Shown here piece after piece: positions 33,281 to 42,126 of a stretch of 64,000 nt of DNA (position 1 is the stretch's first letter; each line of letters starts with the position of its first letter). This DNA is from Nocardia anaemiae NBRC 100462. GTDB taxonomy: Bacteria; Actinomycetota; Actinomycetes; Mycobacteriales; Mycobacteriaceae. Below the pieces are notes generated by a model, which had not been told where the DNA came from, searched no databases, and was given only the letters and a program-made list of their open reading frames with translations. The stretch lies in NCBI RefSeq assembly GCF_001612725.1, contig NZ_BDAZ01000053.1, forward strand, positions 49,705-113,704, given 5' to 3'. The position numbers were made by a program, and so were the translations under genes.

Positions 33281-33676
33281 CTGTCAGTACAGTTCAATCA
33301 CACCATAGTCGGCTGCCGCGACAACCGGGTCTCGGCCGAATTCTGGTCGGACATCCTGGGTTTGGAACTAGGAAAAGAATGGGGTCCGTTCATCCCGTTG
33401 CCAACGGGTAATGGAGTCACCTTCGACTTCGCGAACGTGCCACCGCACGTCACCGAAATCCAGCCCCAGCACTACGCATTCCTGATCTCCGAGGCCGAGT
33501 TCGACGCGGCCTACGCCAAGATCCAGCGCTACAAACTGGAGCATTGGGCCGACCCCCGCCAACAGGGCGTCAACGAGATCAACCACAACGATGGCGGTCG
33601 CGGCGTCTATTTCCTCGACCCCAGCGGTCACTTCATGGAATTGATCACCGTCCCGTACGGTGGTTGGCCGACATAA
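33281..33676 (+). CDS. VOC-family (glyoxalase fold) protein with a CTG start
   Basis: A 131-residue VOC protein. The first beta strand and helix, SVQFNHTIVGCRDNRVSAEFW, are encoded directly after CTG 33281, in the reading frame of the remainder (LGLELGKEWGPF, then ISEAEFDAAYAKIQRY, and GRGVYFLDPSGHFMELI). No ATG, GTG or TTG occurs in frame between the upstream stop at 33209-33211 and this point, while AGGAG at 33269-33273 is seven or eight bases before the CTG. A TTG at 33362 would delete the first structural motif. Metal ligands of this superfamily would be His at FNHT and Glu at HFMEL. The substrate is unknown. Confidence 0.75.
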   Translation: MSVQFNHTIVGCRDNRVSAEFWSDILGLELGKEWGPFIPLPTGNGVTFDFANVPPHVTEIQPQHYAFLISEAEFDAAYAKIQRYKLEHWADPRQQGVNEINHNDGGRGVYFLDPSGHFMELITVPYGGWPT

Positions 33677-33679
33677 CCA

Positions 33680-35080
33680 TCACGCAGCGGCGGTCGGCGG
33701 CCATGGATTCGGCTTGACGCTCGTTGGTTTGCGGGTGGGCGCGTCATCCCAGTCGAAATGCGTGCCCACCCACGCCCTCGGCCGATCGAACTGGATTTCG
33801 TGGGCGGTGAAACGCGTGCCGAGGAACGAGATATCACCGAAGAAGTCGCCCTCGGTGAAGTCGACCGTGCGTCCGCCGAACACCGTCCGCGGGAATCTGA
33901 CACCGCCGTGAAACTCGGCCTGGGAGAAGTTTGTTTCGCGAGTGCCTCTGTTGCGTAGTCGATTCTGCGCGCCGATCTTCGCCTGATCGAAGGCGGTGAG
34001 CGTTGCGTAGAACTGCGCGCCTTTGAAAACGACTCGGGCACTCGCGAATTCGGTGCGGTCGAAGGCAATGTGGTCGCCATCGAAGGCAGCGCGCTCGAAC
34101 AAGGTCAGCTCCGCCCGGAACTTCGTGTCCTGGAATGAGGTCCGCGCGCCGAGGAAGCGCGCGCCGCTGAAGTTGGTGCGCGGGCCTTGGAAGCAAGCGC
34201 TCTCGAACGACACGCCACTTTCGAATGTGGCATCGGCGAAAGTGGTGCCATTGCCTGCCGGTTCGTGCTTTTCGATACGGCTGGTATCGAACATCGCGTG
34301 GTCGAACAGCGCCGGACCGTCCTGGAAGGTCGCGCCGCGGAAGGTGACGTGGTGGCCGTCGAACCGCACGCGCTCGAACGTCGAGGGCCCGATGAATGTC
34401 GCCCCCGCGAACGAGGTATGCCGCCCCGAGAACACCGCATCCCGGAAATCGACCTTCTCCAGCACCGCGCCGTTGAATGTCAGGTTGCACGCCGACCAGC
34501 GGATGTCCGCGGATGGTCGCAGATGTTGGGCGATCACCCGGACGATGGCGCGGCGCACCTCCCGATCGTTGCGCCGGAATTCGTACACCCGCTCGACCTT
34601 GACTCCGGTTTCCTCGGCCGATTCGGCCCGCGAGACAAGATGATTCGCACCATCGGCCGGTTCGTACGGCAGCTGCAGATATCCACACAGCACGTCGATG
34701 CACTGCTGTCGTCGACTCGGCGCGGAAAACTCATCGGCCACCCCCGCCATCGCATACACCCCGGCGATCCGAACAGCCGGATCCGCATCCCCCAACTGCC
34801 GCGCCGCCGCCCCGAACAACTCCGCGAACCGCCCGCGCTCCAGATCGCGCTGCCGCCGATACGCCACCACCAGCGCGACCGCCCCGCCAACCCCGGCGGC
34901 CACCGACAGCGCGATCTTGGTGAGGTCCAACTGATTCGGCGTCTCGGCCTTCGCACCCAGGAGCCACCACAACAACCACCAGGTCAGCCCGGCAATTACC
35001 AATCCACCGACAACCGCACCCAACACCGCGAGCAATAGTGCCGCGCGGTGTAGTCGGTCGCCCAACCGCCCCCATCGCAT
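33680..35080 (-). CDS. Membrane-anchored pentapeptide-repeat protein
   Basis: A 466-residue protein. Two transmembrane helices at about residues 12-42 and 55-75 (with a WWLLWWLL stretch) are followed by a helical domain (RQRDLERGRFAELFGAAARQLGD... LQLPYEP) and then about 200 residues of irregular pentapeptide repeats, A(N/D)LXX-like units such as FNGAVLEKVDFRDAVF, TSFAGATFIG, TFERVRFDGHHVTF. Unlike regular A(D/N)LXX blocks, every second or third turn carries a Phe. Pentapeptide proteins often mimic DNA (as gyrase protectors), but membrane-anchored ones have unknown roles. Its stop nearly touches the VOC gene stop. Confidence 0.8.
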   Translation of the reverse strand: MRWGRLGDRLHRAALLLAVLGAVVGGLVIAGLTWWLLWWLLGAKAETPNQLDLTKIALSVAAGVGGAVALVVAYRRQRDLERGRFAELFGAAARQLGDADPAVRIAGVYAMAGVADEFSAPSRRQQCIDVLCGYLQLPYEPADGANHLVSRAESAEETGVKVERVYEFRRNDREVRRAIVRVIAQHLRPSADIRWSACNLTFNGAVLEKVDFRDAVFSGRHTSFAGATFIGPSTFERVRFDGHHVTFRGATFQDGPALFDHAMFDTSRIEKHEPAGNGTTFADATFESGVSFESACFQGPRTNFSGARFLGARTSFQDTKFRAELTLFERAAFDGDHIAFDRTEFASARVVFKGAQFYATLTAFDQAKIGAQNRLRNRGTRETNFSQAEFHGGVRFPRTVFGGRTVDFTEGDFFGDISFLGTRFTAHEIQFDRPRAWVGTHFDWDDAPTRKPTSVKPNPWPPTAAA

Positions 35081-35208
35081 CACCGCATGGTAGCCGGGTT
35101 GTCGCTCGCCGACTACCTCGCGAGATCAGCTACCCTGCGGCCCTTAGCTTTTCGACTGCGATTCATGCGACGCGGCCGGGTGACCGTTCCGGCGATCACG
35201 GCAGATGT

Positions 35209-36063
35209 TCACGCGCGGCCTGGGATCGGCTGTTGGTCGAACCGGCCGCGCAATTGTTCGGTCACATCCCATAGGCGCCGAGCGGTCGTCACGTCGTACG
35301 ACTGCGGGGACGACTTGACGGGTTTGAATCTGTTGTAGTACGAGCCACTTTCGATGTCGGGGCTGGTGGCCAGTTCGATGATCGGCGCCGCCCCCTTGGC
35401 CGTCGGAAGCGAAATGGCGTGCATGGGTGCCACCCGCAAACGAGAGAACCGCCGACCGAGGTCGGAACGAACCATTCCAGGATGTAGTGCGACGATGGCC
35501 AATTCGGGATGTCGACGCTGTAATTCATAACTGAACAACAGGTTTGCCAGTTTGCTGCGGCTGTAGGCGAGGAACGGATCGTAGTGGCGTTCCCTGCCGA
35601 GGTCAGCGAAGTCGAGATCTATCGCACCCGAATGGAATAGTGCCGCGCGATGACCCTCGGAATTGACATTCACCACTCGCCCGGCACCGCATTGCAACAG
35701 CGACAGGAGAATGCCGGTCATGGAGAAGGGCGCCAGGTGGTGCACGGCGAAGTTCAGCTCGACGCCCTCGGCGGTGACCTCTCGATCGGGCACCATCACT
35801 CCGGCGTTGTTCACCAGGGTGTCCACCGTATCGGTCACCTGGGCGATCTGCGCTGCGGCACGGTCGATCCCGGCCGCCGTCGCAATATCGGCCGTGATCA
35901 CGGTGGCATCCGGCAACTCGGCGCGCAACTCGGCGGCGCGGCGCGGGTCGCGTCCGATAAGGATCAAGCGGTGTCCGTCGCGCGCCAGCCGCCGCACGGC
36001 GTGCCTGCCCATTCCAGATGTGGCCCCGATGAAGACGATGGTTCGCGATACCGAGGCGCTCAC
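35209..36063 (-). CDS. Short-chain dehydrogenase/reductase
   Basis: A 284-residue SDR with cofactor loop GATSGMGRHAVRRLA, NNAGVMVPD, active-site segment PFLAYSRSKLANLLFSYEL (Tyr and Lys in the YxxxK pattern) and a trailing LHPGMVRSDLG. The C-terminal half is typical of retinol-dehydrogenase-like SDRs. It is the second gene of a pair with another SDR, overlapping its stop codon as GTGA, and divergent from a PadR gene that probably controls both. The substrate is unknown. Confidence 0.85.
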   Translation of the reverse strand: MSASVSRTIVFIGATSGMGRHAVRRLARDGHRLILIGRDPRRAAELRAELPDATVITADIATAAGIDRAAAQIAQVTDTVDTLVNNAGVMVPDREVTAEGVELNFAVHHLAPFSMTGILLSLLQCGAGRVVNVNSEGHRAALFHSGAIDLDFADLGRERHYDPFLAYSRSKLANLLFSYELQRRHPELAIVALHPGMVRSDLGRRFSRLRVAPMHAISLPTAKGAAPIIELATSPDIESGSYYNRFKPVKSSPQSYDVTTARRLWDVTEQLRGRFDQQPIPGRA

Positions 36064-36923
36064 ACCGCACCCACCACACGCGAGACCGAGCGCAGTCCAT
36101 ACGCGGTGGAGATCACGCGTTCGCGCAACGGTACGGGCAGCTGCGCCAGCAGTGCGAAAGTGCGGACTCCGGTTCCCGCGGCATAGTGCCGCTTGGGCTT
36201 TCGCGTCGTCACCGCCCGCACCACCGCTCGGGCGACCGGATCGACCGGACCGAGTTTCATGTGTTCACCGGCCGCTGCGACGGCCTCGAGCTGACCGCGG
36301 TAGAGCGCGACGCGCTCCGTACTGGAGTCGGAGATCGCTTGCTGGGTGCCCAGTTCCGCTTTGGCGAAGATCTCCGTGCGGGTGCCGCCCGGCTCAACGA
36401 GAATCACCGGAATGTCCCAGGCGGACAGTTCCAGCCGCAACGCATTCGACCACGACGCCAGGGCCGCCTTGCTGGCCGAAATGGGCGCCATGAACGGTAT
36501 GGGGACACGGGCTGTCGGCGCGCTGATATTGACGATGCGGCCTCGGCCCGCGCGCACCAGCGGCAGAAACTCTCGGCAGACATAGGCCGGGCCGAGTGTG
36601 TTCACGTCGAACTGGTGGCGCAGCTGATCGGGCGTTACCAGCTCGAGCGGCCCCTGCACGATGATTCCGGCATTGTTGATCACCGCGCGCAGCCCCTCGG
36701 ATCCGACCTGCGCGGCGACTGCGGCAGCCGCGCGTGCCACGCTGTCGGGATCGGTGACATCCATTGCTACCGAACGAATTTCGGCGGAATCGCGGCTGGA
36801 TGCGGTGGTGTGCACGCCCGCATAGACGGTATAGCCCCGCTGGACCAGCAGATCGGTGACCGCGGCGCCGATGCCGCCGGTGGATCCGGTAATGAAGACA
36901 TTGCCCTGACCGTGTTCAGGCAC
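36060..36923 (-). CDS. SDR-family protein with the catalytic tyrosine replaced
   Basis: A 287-residue SDR with the cofactor loop GSTGGIGAAVTDLLV, NNAGIIVQG and serine in VNISAP. The catalytic Tyr of the YxxxK motif is an Ile here: the segment reads FMAPISASKAALASWSNAL, with the Lys kept. Such proteins may lack oxidoreductase activity or use another residue. GTG 36923 is preferred because GGAGGA lies three to four bases upstream; an ATG at 36950 would have no ribosome-binding site. It is the first gene of the pair, with the divergent PadR regulator beyond. Confidence 0.75.
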   Translation of the reverse strand: MPEHGQGNVFITGSTGGIGAAVTDLLVQRGYTVYAGVHTTASSRDSAEIRSVAMDVTDPDSVARAAAAVAAQVGSEGLRAVINNAGIIVQGPLELVTPDQLRHQFDVNTLGPAYVCREFLPLVRAGRGRIVNISAPTARVPIPFMAPISASKAALASWSNALRLELSAWDIPVILVEPGGTRTEIFAKAELGTQQAISDSSTERVALYRGQLEAVAAAGEHMKLGPVDPVARAVVRAVTTRKPKRHYAAGTGVRTFALLAQLPVPLRERVISTAYGLRSVSRVVGAV

Positions 36924-36988
36924 GGCTCCTCCAGTTGTTCGAATCAACATGTTACTTTGAACAGGTGCATGCCAAGGAAGCCTCGCAG

Positions 36989-37016
36989 ATGTCTATCGAC
37001 ATGTCAATAGCAACAT
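36989..37016 (-). promoter_or_regulatory. PadR operator region between SDR genes and padR
   Basis: ATGT-N8-ACAT at 37001-37016 is the established PadR consensus, and ATGTC-TATC-GACAT at 36989-37002 forms a second palindrome overlapping it. They lie between the divergent starts at 36923 and 37048 and would let PadR repress both directions. Confidence 0.7.
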
Positions 37017-37047
37017 GTCCACATGAACACGACACGGATGGTCAGCC

Positions 37048-37587
37048 GTGTCGCTGAGACATGCCCTGCTGGGACTGCTGGCCGAAAACCCGGCGAGCGG
37101 CTGGGATCTGAGCCAGCGATTCGACGAGGTACTCGGTTCGGTATGGCCCGCCGGGCATCCACAGATCTACAGCGAGCTGCGCAAACTACAGGAGAACGGA
37201 TACATCGCCGTCGACGCCGAGGGCCCGCGCGGACGCAAGGACTACCGCATCACCGCCGCGGGCCTGACCGAGGTTCGGCGCTGGCTGACCCAGACCGAGG
37301 TCGATCACACCATACGACTGGAACCACTGCTGCGTTCGGTCTTCTTCTGGCTGATGACACCCGAACAGGTGGCCGAGCACCTCGACCGCGAGGCCGCCTA
37401 CTATCGCGGCCTCGCGGAGAACTACCGCAAGATCGCCGCAGCCAAGGACCGCGGCGAATACGGCCGAAGCCCGCAGACGGATTCGCTGCGCATCGCCGCC
37501 GAGGCCGGAATCCGGCTGACCTCGGCCCTGGAGGAGTGGGCGGACTGGACCAAAGCGCGTCTATCGCAGGAGCCGCGAGCCGAGTAG
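37048..37587 (+). CDS. PadR-family regulator
   Basis: A 179-residue regulator: the N-terminal PadR winged helix starts VSLRHALLGLLAENPASGWDL, continues with FDEVLGSVWPAGHPQIYSELRKL and the wing GPRGRKDYRITAAG, and is followed by a C-terminal Vir_act_alpha_C-type helical dimerisation domain (EAAYYRGLAENYRKI). GTG 37048 gives the standard family N-terminus. It is divergent from the two SDR genes, with PadR-box sequence between, and convergent with the MFS gene. PadR proteins usually respond to phenolic compounds. Confidence 0.88.
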   Translation: MSLRHALLGLLAENPASGWDLSQRFDEVLGSVWPAGHPQIYSELRKLQENGYIAVDAEGPRGRKDYRITAAGLTEVRRWLTQTEVDHTIRLEPLLRSVFFWLMTPEQVAEHLDREAAYYRGLAENYRKIAAAKDRGEYGRSPQTDSLRIAAEAGIRLTSALEEWADWTKARLSQEPRAE

Positions 37588-37598
37588 CGCCGAATCCG

Positions 37599-38816
37599 CT
37601 AGACCCCTTGCTTTTTCGCTTCCTGATTCCGGCGCAGCCCGAGCCCGGCCGCCACCAGGCACGCGAATGCGACCGCACCGACGAACCATGGGAACACCTC
37701 ACTCAGCCCCCATTCGGTGGCCGCCCACCCGGCGAGGATGGTCGGCAGCGCCATGGCCGAGTAGGCGAGCAGGTAGTACGCGGACATGGTCTCGCCGCGC
37801 TTGTGTTGCGGCACAACCTCGGACAGATGCCGCAGCGATCCGCCGAACCCGAGCCCGAAGGTCGCGCCGAGCAGCACTCCGGCCAGCAGCACCACGACCC
37901 AGTTGCCGGTGTGCAATGCGGGCACCGTGAGGACCAGTGCCACCGCCATGCCGGTATCGCCGCCGATCGCCGCGCGCCGAGCCGGAATTCCGGTGGCGAA
38001 CAGCTGAGCGGTGGCACCGGCGATGGCGGTCGACGCGACGACCGCGCCACCGAAAACGAGATTGTGGATGCCGGTCTCTGCCGAAGCGAGCGACGGATAC
38101 AGCGACAGCAGTACGCCCAACACCGACCAGGCCGCCATCACACCCAGCGCCGAGAACCAGAAGTCACCGCGAATCTCCTGCGGCACCGCCGGTTTCGCGA
38201 TCGTGATGCGTCCCGAGATCCGAGCGGTATGCGGTTCCCGCAATGCGATGACACCGGCGCCGATGAGCAGGCACACCACCGTGATGACGACATAGGGCAT
38301 GCGCAGCGGATGCGGTGCGTACTGGGCAAGCAATGCCGAACCCAGAATCGCTACGGCCATACCGACATTGAACGCAACGCCGCTGAGCTGACCGGACCGG
38401 GCACCGTGCTTCGGGCGCAGATCGAGCAGTGCCGCGGCACCGGCGACCACCGTCGAACCGACCGCCAACCCGTGCAGCGCCCGCGCCAGCAGCAGCATCG
38501 CGACATTGTCGGCCAACAGGAACACCACCAGCCCGATGATCATGGTGGCGAATGCGCCGAGCAGTACCGGCTTGCGACCGACCACATCGGAGATGCGCCC
38601 GGAGACCAGCACCGCGGCCAGCGCCGCGAATGCGTACACCGCGAAGACGAAGGTCGTCGTGAGCGGCGTGAAATGCCACTCCTTCTGGTACATGCCGTAC
38701 AGCGGCGCGGGCACCCCGGAGACGCCGAGCGCCACCCCGCTCGCCGCCAGAATCAGCGCATAGGCCCAACGCTGTGAAGTCTGCTGGTCGGCCGCCACCG
38801 TCATTGTCGCTGCCAT
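37599..38816 (-). CDS. MFS transporter (probable drug/small-molecule exporter)
   Basis: A 405-residue major facilitator with twelve predicted transmembrane helices. GRISDVVGRKPVLLGAF is the loop 2-3 signature, and DLRPKHGARSGQLSGVAFNVGMA the region of helix 5. No substrate family is recognisable. It is divergent from an ArsR-family gene 91 bases away, which is a common arrangement for efflux pumps under a dedicated repressor. ATG 38816 is one of two nearby candidates, the other being the methionine four codons on. Confidence 0.84.
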   Translation of the reverse strand: MAATMTVAADQQTSQRWAYALILAASGVALGVSGVPAPLYGMYQKEWHFTPLTTTFVFAVYAFAALAAVLVSGRISDVVGRKPVLLGAFATMIIGLVVFLLADNVAMLLLARALHGLAVGSTVVAGAAALLDLRPKHGARSGQLSGVAFNVGMAVAILGSALLAQYAPHPLRMPYVVITVVCLLIGAGVIALREPHTARISGRITIAKPAVPQEIRGDFWFSALGVMAAWSVLGVLLSLYPSLASAETGIHNLVFGGAVVASTAIAGATAQLFATGIPARRAAIGGDTGMAVALVLTVPALHTGNWVVVLLAGVLLGATFGLGFGGSLRHLSEVVPQHKRGETMSAYYLLAYSAMALPTILAGWAATEWGLSEVFPWFVGAVAFACLVAAGLGLRRNQEAKKQGV

Positions 38817-38835
38817 CGGAACCCCGATCAGGTAA

Positions 38836-38891
38836 GTTTGATGATGATCGAACTTCAATAGACGATACAGCCGGTACGATGACCATCAAAC
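38836..38891 (+). promoter_or_regulatory. Inverted repeat between the MFS and ArsR genes
   Basis: GTTTGATG at 38836-38843 and CATCAAAC at 38884-38891 are perfect inverse copies, 48 bases apart, flanking the 92-base divergent region. They are likely half-sites or separate weak operators for the ArsR-type regulator; the spacing is longer than one dimer. Confidence 0.45.
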
Positions 38892-38907
38892 CACTGTGAG
38901 GTAGATC

Positions 38908-39237
38908 ATGACCGAAGCGAAGGAATCGGCCACCGAGGCGCCGCCGGTCGCCTCGTTACCCGCCGTGCTCGGCGCACTGCAGGATCCGGTGCGGCTGGAG
39001 ATGGTGCGTCGGCTGAGCAATGCGGGCACCGCCGTGCGCTGCGGCGCGCTCTATGAGGTGATCAACAAATCGACCGCCACCCACCACTTCAAGATTCTGC
39101 GCGAAGCCGGTGTCATCGAGCGACTGATCATCGACGGCCAGACCTGCCAGCGCCTACGCTCGGAGGATCTCGACCACGCCCTGCCCGGCCTGCTGCCCTC
39201 GATCGTCGAGGCGGCCAACCGCGCCCGCAGCGAATGA
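38908..39237 (+). CDS. ArsR-family winged-helix regulator
   Basis: A 109-residue regulator: VLGALQDPVRLEMVRRLSNAG, CGALYEVINKSTATHHFKILREAG (recognition helix) and LRSEDLDHALPGLLPSIVEAA. It has only two cysteines that are not in the classical metal-sensing pattern. GTGAGGTAGATC precedes the ATG 38908. It is divergent from the MFS gene, suggesting it represses the exporter and perhaps itself. The effector is unknown. Confidence 0.85.
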   Translation: MTEAKESATEAPPVASLPAVLGALQDPVRLEMVRRLSNAGTAVRCGALYEVINKSTATHHFKILREAGVIERLIIDGQTCQRLRSEDLDHALPGLLPSIVEAANRARSE

Positions 39238-39238
39238 G

Positions 39239-40708
39239 CTAACCCGCGGGTGTCGGCAGCACCGGCGGCGTGAAGTGGAACGTCGGAACGGGCGGCGGTG
39301 ACTTCGGGGCGGTCGGCACCGGAGTCCGATCATCGCTGTGGAAGGTCTGCGTCGCGGTCTGGTGCACACCCCACCAGAGCGCGAGCGCGGTCAATACCGC
39401 GACCAACAGCACGCCCCCGACGTACGCGTCGAACATCCGCCACCGGTACTCCAGCGCCTGTACCAGCAGAATCTCGAGCAGCAACGTCACAACCACAATG
39501 CCGATGATCGCGACGAACACCCCGAACGCCGCGGGCTGACGAGCCCAATGCCGCAGCGCGGCAGCCATTCCCACGAGCGGCAGCCCGCCACCGAGCACGA
39601 TGATCACGCTCAACAGCGCGAATTCCTCCCCCGCACCGCGATCCGACTCGCCATCGCGCCGCACGACCCACGCCACGAACAGCAACAGATGCGCCAGCGC
39701 GGCACCCACCACTCCGACGAGCACCGCGATGTACCCGCCGCGCACCTCCTCGACCGACCACTCCGATCGCAATACCAGCGCACCGATATCGGTGACGAAA
39801 CTCGACACCAGCCCGATCACCAACGCCAGCAACGCTTCCGGCCGCCGCAGCAGCCGCTTGCGCAGATATCCCTGCGGCAACTGGCGAACCAGCTTGCGGA
39901 ACACGCCGAACCACGCACCGAGCACGCCCACGAAAAGCACAGGCGTCAGGACCCGCATGCCACCGGTGGGCATCCACATCGAAAGCGAAACCACGGCCGC
40001 CGCGAAGAACCACACCCAAGCTGCCAGCCTGATCAGCGCCCGCCACATGATTTCGGCGAGCAGCCGACGTGCGCCCGCATCACCCGGATTCGAGCCGAGC
40101 AGTCCACGCAGCGTCGCGACGGCCTTGTCCCTGGTCGCGATGTTCTCGAAGTCCAGCCGCGCCCGCGTCTGCAGCAGTTCGGCATGTACCGGATCCTCGG
40201 CGAGACCGGCCTCGACGTGGCGGCGGGCGGCGTCCGAATCATGCAGTCGCCGATAGGTTTCCGCCGCGTGGGCGTGTGTGCCCGCGTGCGCGGGGGCGAG
40301 TCGTGTTGCCCGCTCGAGGGCATCGCGGGCTTCGGCTCGCGGCTTATCTGAGGTCGCCGCATTGGCGATGACCCGAGCCAGCACCAGCAGGGCCGCGACA
40401 TTGTCCGGCGCCAATCGCGTCGCCATGCGGGCGTGCCGTTGCGCTTCGTCACGCATGGTGTAGGCGTCGTAGGCCAGGGCCGCGGTCAGGTACGCATCGA
40501 GGCGCGCCGGGTCGGCGGCGATCGCCGCGGTCGCGTAGCGCAGCGCCTCATCGGTCTGATCGAGTCGATAGGCGATGTCGGCCATGCGTTCCAAGAGCAC
40601 CGGGTCGTCGGGTTGGGCCACCAATGCCGCACCGATGATCCGGCGCGCCTCGTCGAGCCGTCCGAGTTCGGCCGCCACCTCGGCGCGACCGAGCGCCGAT
40701 CCCGTCAT
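39239..40708 (-). CDS. TPR-domain membrane protein
   Basis: A 489-residue protein. Residues 1-220 are tetratricopeptide-like helical pairs (LGRLDEARRIIGAALVAQPDDP, DEALRYATAAIAADPARLDAY, AYDAYTMRDEAQRHARMATRLAP). Residues 225-460 contain about six transmembrane segments, and the tail is Pro/Thr-rich. It ends two bases before the ArsR stop in a convergent orientation. Such TPR-membrane fusions are found in actinobacteria with unknown roles, and this one precedes the pepR-pnp-rpsO cluster. ATG 40708 was chosen over a GTG two codons earlier. Confidence 0.7.
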   Translation of the reverse strand: MTGSALGRAEVAAELGRLDEARRIIGAALVAQPDDPVLLERMADIAYRLDQTDEALRYATAAIAADPARLDAYLTAALAYDAYTMRDEAQRHARMATRLAPDNVAALLVLARVIANAATSDKPRAEARDALERATRLAPAHAGTHAHAAETYRRLHDSDAARRHVEAGLAEDPVHAELLQTRARLDFENIATRDKAVATLRGLLGSNPGDAGARRLLAEIMWRALIRLAAWVWFFAAAVVSLSMWMPTGGMRVLTPVLFVGVLGAWFGVFRKLVRQLPQGYLRKRLLRRPEALLALVIGLVSSFVTDIGALVLRSEWSVEEVRGGYIAVLVGVVGAALAHLLLFVAWVVRRDGESDRGAGEEFALLSVIIVLGGGLPLVGMAAALRHWARQPAAFGVFVAIIGIVVVTLLLEILLVQALEYRWRMFDAYVGGVLLVAVLTALALWWGVHQTATQTFHSDDRTPVPTAPKSPPPVPTFHFTPPVLPTPAG

Positions 40709-40735
40709 ATCCACCCCCCGACCAGCTGATCTACC

Positions 40736-42115
40736 TCAGCCCTCGACCAATCGCCGCACCGCCGCGGGCAATTCCCTGGTGCGCCGGTACGGTCCGGCCA
40801 CCGAGGCCGCGAACGGTCGCGCCAGCAGGGTGCGGGCGATCGCGGAAACCTCTTCGGTGGTCACCGCATCGATGCGGGCGAGCGTCTCCGAGACGCTGCG
40901 GTGGTTACCGTAACTCAGTTCGCTACGACCGATCCGGTTCATCCGCGATGCCGAATCCTCCAGGCCGAGCACCAGACCACCACGCAACGAACCCTTGGCG
41001 CGCGCGCATTCCGCGTCGGTAATGCCATTGGCCGCGATCTCTTCCAGCACCCCGCGCGCCAATGTCGCCACCTGGCCGAGATTTTCCGGTTGGCAGCCGA
41101 TGTACACCGAGAATGCGCCGGTATCAGCGAAGGTGTCCACGCTGGAGTACACCGAGTACGCCAGGCCGCGTTCCTCCCGAATGCGTTGGAACAACCGCGA
41201 ACTCAGACCACCACCGACCACGGTATTGAGCACCGAGAGCGGCCAGCGCCGCTCCCCCTCGTGCCGCCCGAAGGCCCGCACGCCGAAGACCAGGTGCGCC
41301 TGTTCGCTGTCGCGGTGGCTCCAGTGCAGCTCCGGTGCGCTGTGCGGTCGAAACCGGCCCTCGCGCCGTGGTGCGGGTTCGGCGGATGGATCGAGCCGGG
41401 CGGCGAAGGCACGGTGCACCAATTCCACGGTGTGGTCGTGCTCCACATTGCCCGCGACCGCGACGACCATCCGATCCGGCCGGTAACGGCGCAGGTGGAA
41501 GCCGCGCAGCTGGGTGGCATTCATCGCCTCGATGGTGTCGATGGAGCCGATCACCGGCCGCCCGATCGGATGATCACCGAAGAGCGCGGACAGGAATGCG
41601 TCACCGACCAGATCCTCCGGATCGTCGTCGCGCATGGCGATCTCCTCGAGCACCACCTGCCGCTCGACATCCACATCCTCGGCCCGGCACAGACCGTTGA
41701 GTACGACATCGGAGACCATATCGACGGCCAGCGGCAGATCCTCGTCGAGGACATGGGCGTAGTAGCAGGTCTGCTCCTTCGCGGTGAACGCGTTGAGTTC
41801 ACCGCCCACCGCATCCATCGCCTGCGCGATATCCAATGCCGATCGTGTCGGAGTCGCCTTGAACAGCAGGTGTTCCAGGAAATGCGCGGCGCCCGCGACA
41901 GTGGGTCCCTCGTCGCGCGAGCCGACCCCCACCCAGACCCCCATCGATGCCGAACGCACGCCGGGGACATGTTCGGTGACCACGCGCAGCCCGCCGGGTA
42001 ACACGGTGCGCCGTACCCCCGCGTCGGTGCCCCGCATCTGGTCCATCCGCAGCTCCAGAGACGAACCCCCCTGCTCGCCGCGGAGCAGAGGGGTTGCCGT
42101 CTTCTTCTTCGTCAC
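40736..42115 (-). CDS. M16-family zinc metalloprotease (PepR type)
   Basis: A 459-residue insulinase-like peptidase homologous to Rv2782c (PepR) and related to mitochondrial processing peptidases. The zinc motif HFLEH (HxxEH) occurs in AGAAHFLEHLLFKAT, with the third-ligand region around NAFTAKEQTCYYAHVLDED. Both M16 domains are present (second at GLSSRLFQRIREERGLAYSVYSS). It follows pnp by 11 bases, matching the mycobacterial order. GTG 42115 starts a basic leader (VTKKKTATP) not obviously an export signal, so it is probably cytoplasmic or processes peptides in the cell. Confidence 0.93.
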   Translation of the reverse strand: MTKKKTATPLLRGEQGGSSLELRMDQMRGTDAGVRRTVLPGGLRVVTEHVPGVRSASMGVWVGVGSRDEGPTVAGAAHFLEHLLFKATPTRSALDIAQAMDAVGGELNAFTAKEQTCYYAHVLDEDLPLAVDMVSDVVLNGLCRAEDVDVERQVVLEEIAMRDDDPEDLVGDAFLSALFGDHPIGRPVIGSIDTIEAMNATQLRGFHLRRYRPDRMVVAVAGNVEHDHTVELVHRAFAARLDPSAEPAPRREGRFRPHSAPELHWSHRDSEQAHLVFGVRAFGRHEGERRWPLSVLNTVVGGGLSSRLFQRIREERGLAYSVYSSVDTFADTGAFSVYIGCQPENLGQVATLARGVLEEIAANGITDAECARAKGSLRGGLVLGLEDSASRMNRIGRSELSYGNHRSVSETLARIDAVTTEEVSAIARTLLARPFAASVAGPYRRTRELPAAVRRLVEG

Positions 42116-42126
42116 AGAGACAAGTA

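Noticed and set aside
37023..38777. 584-residue frame overlapping padR and antisense to the MFS gene
   Set aside because: Overlaps two recognised genes and shows no domain.
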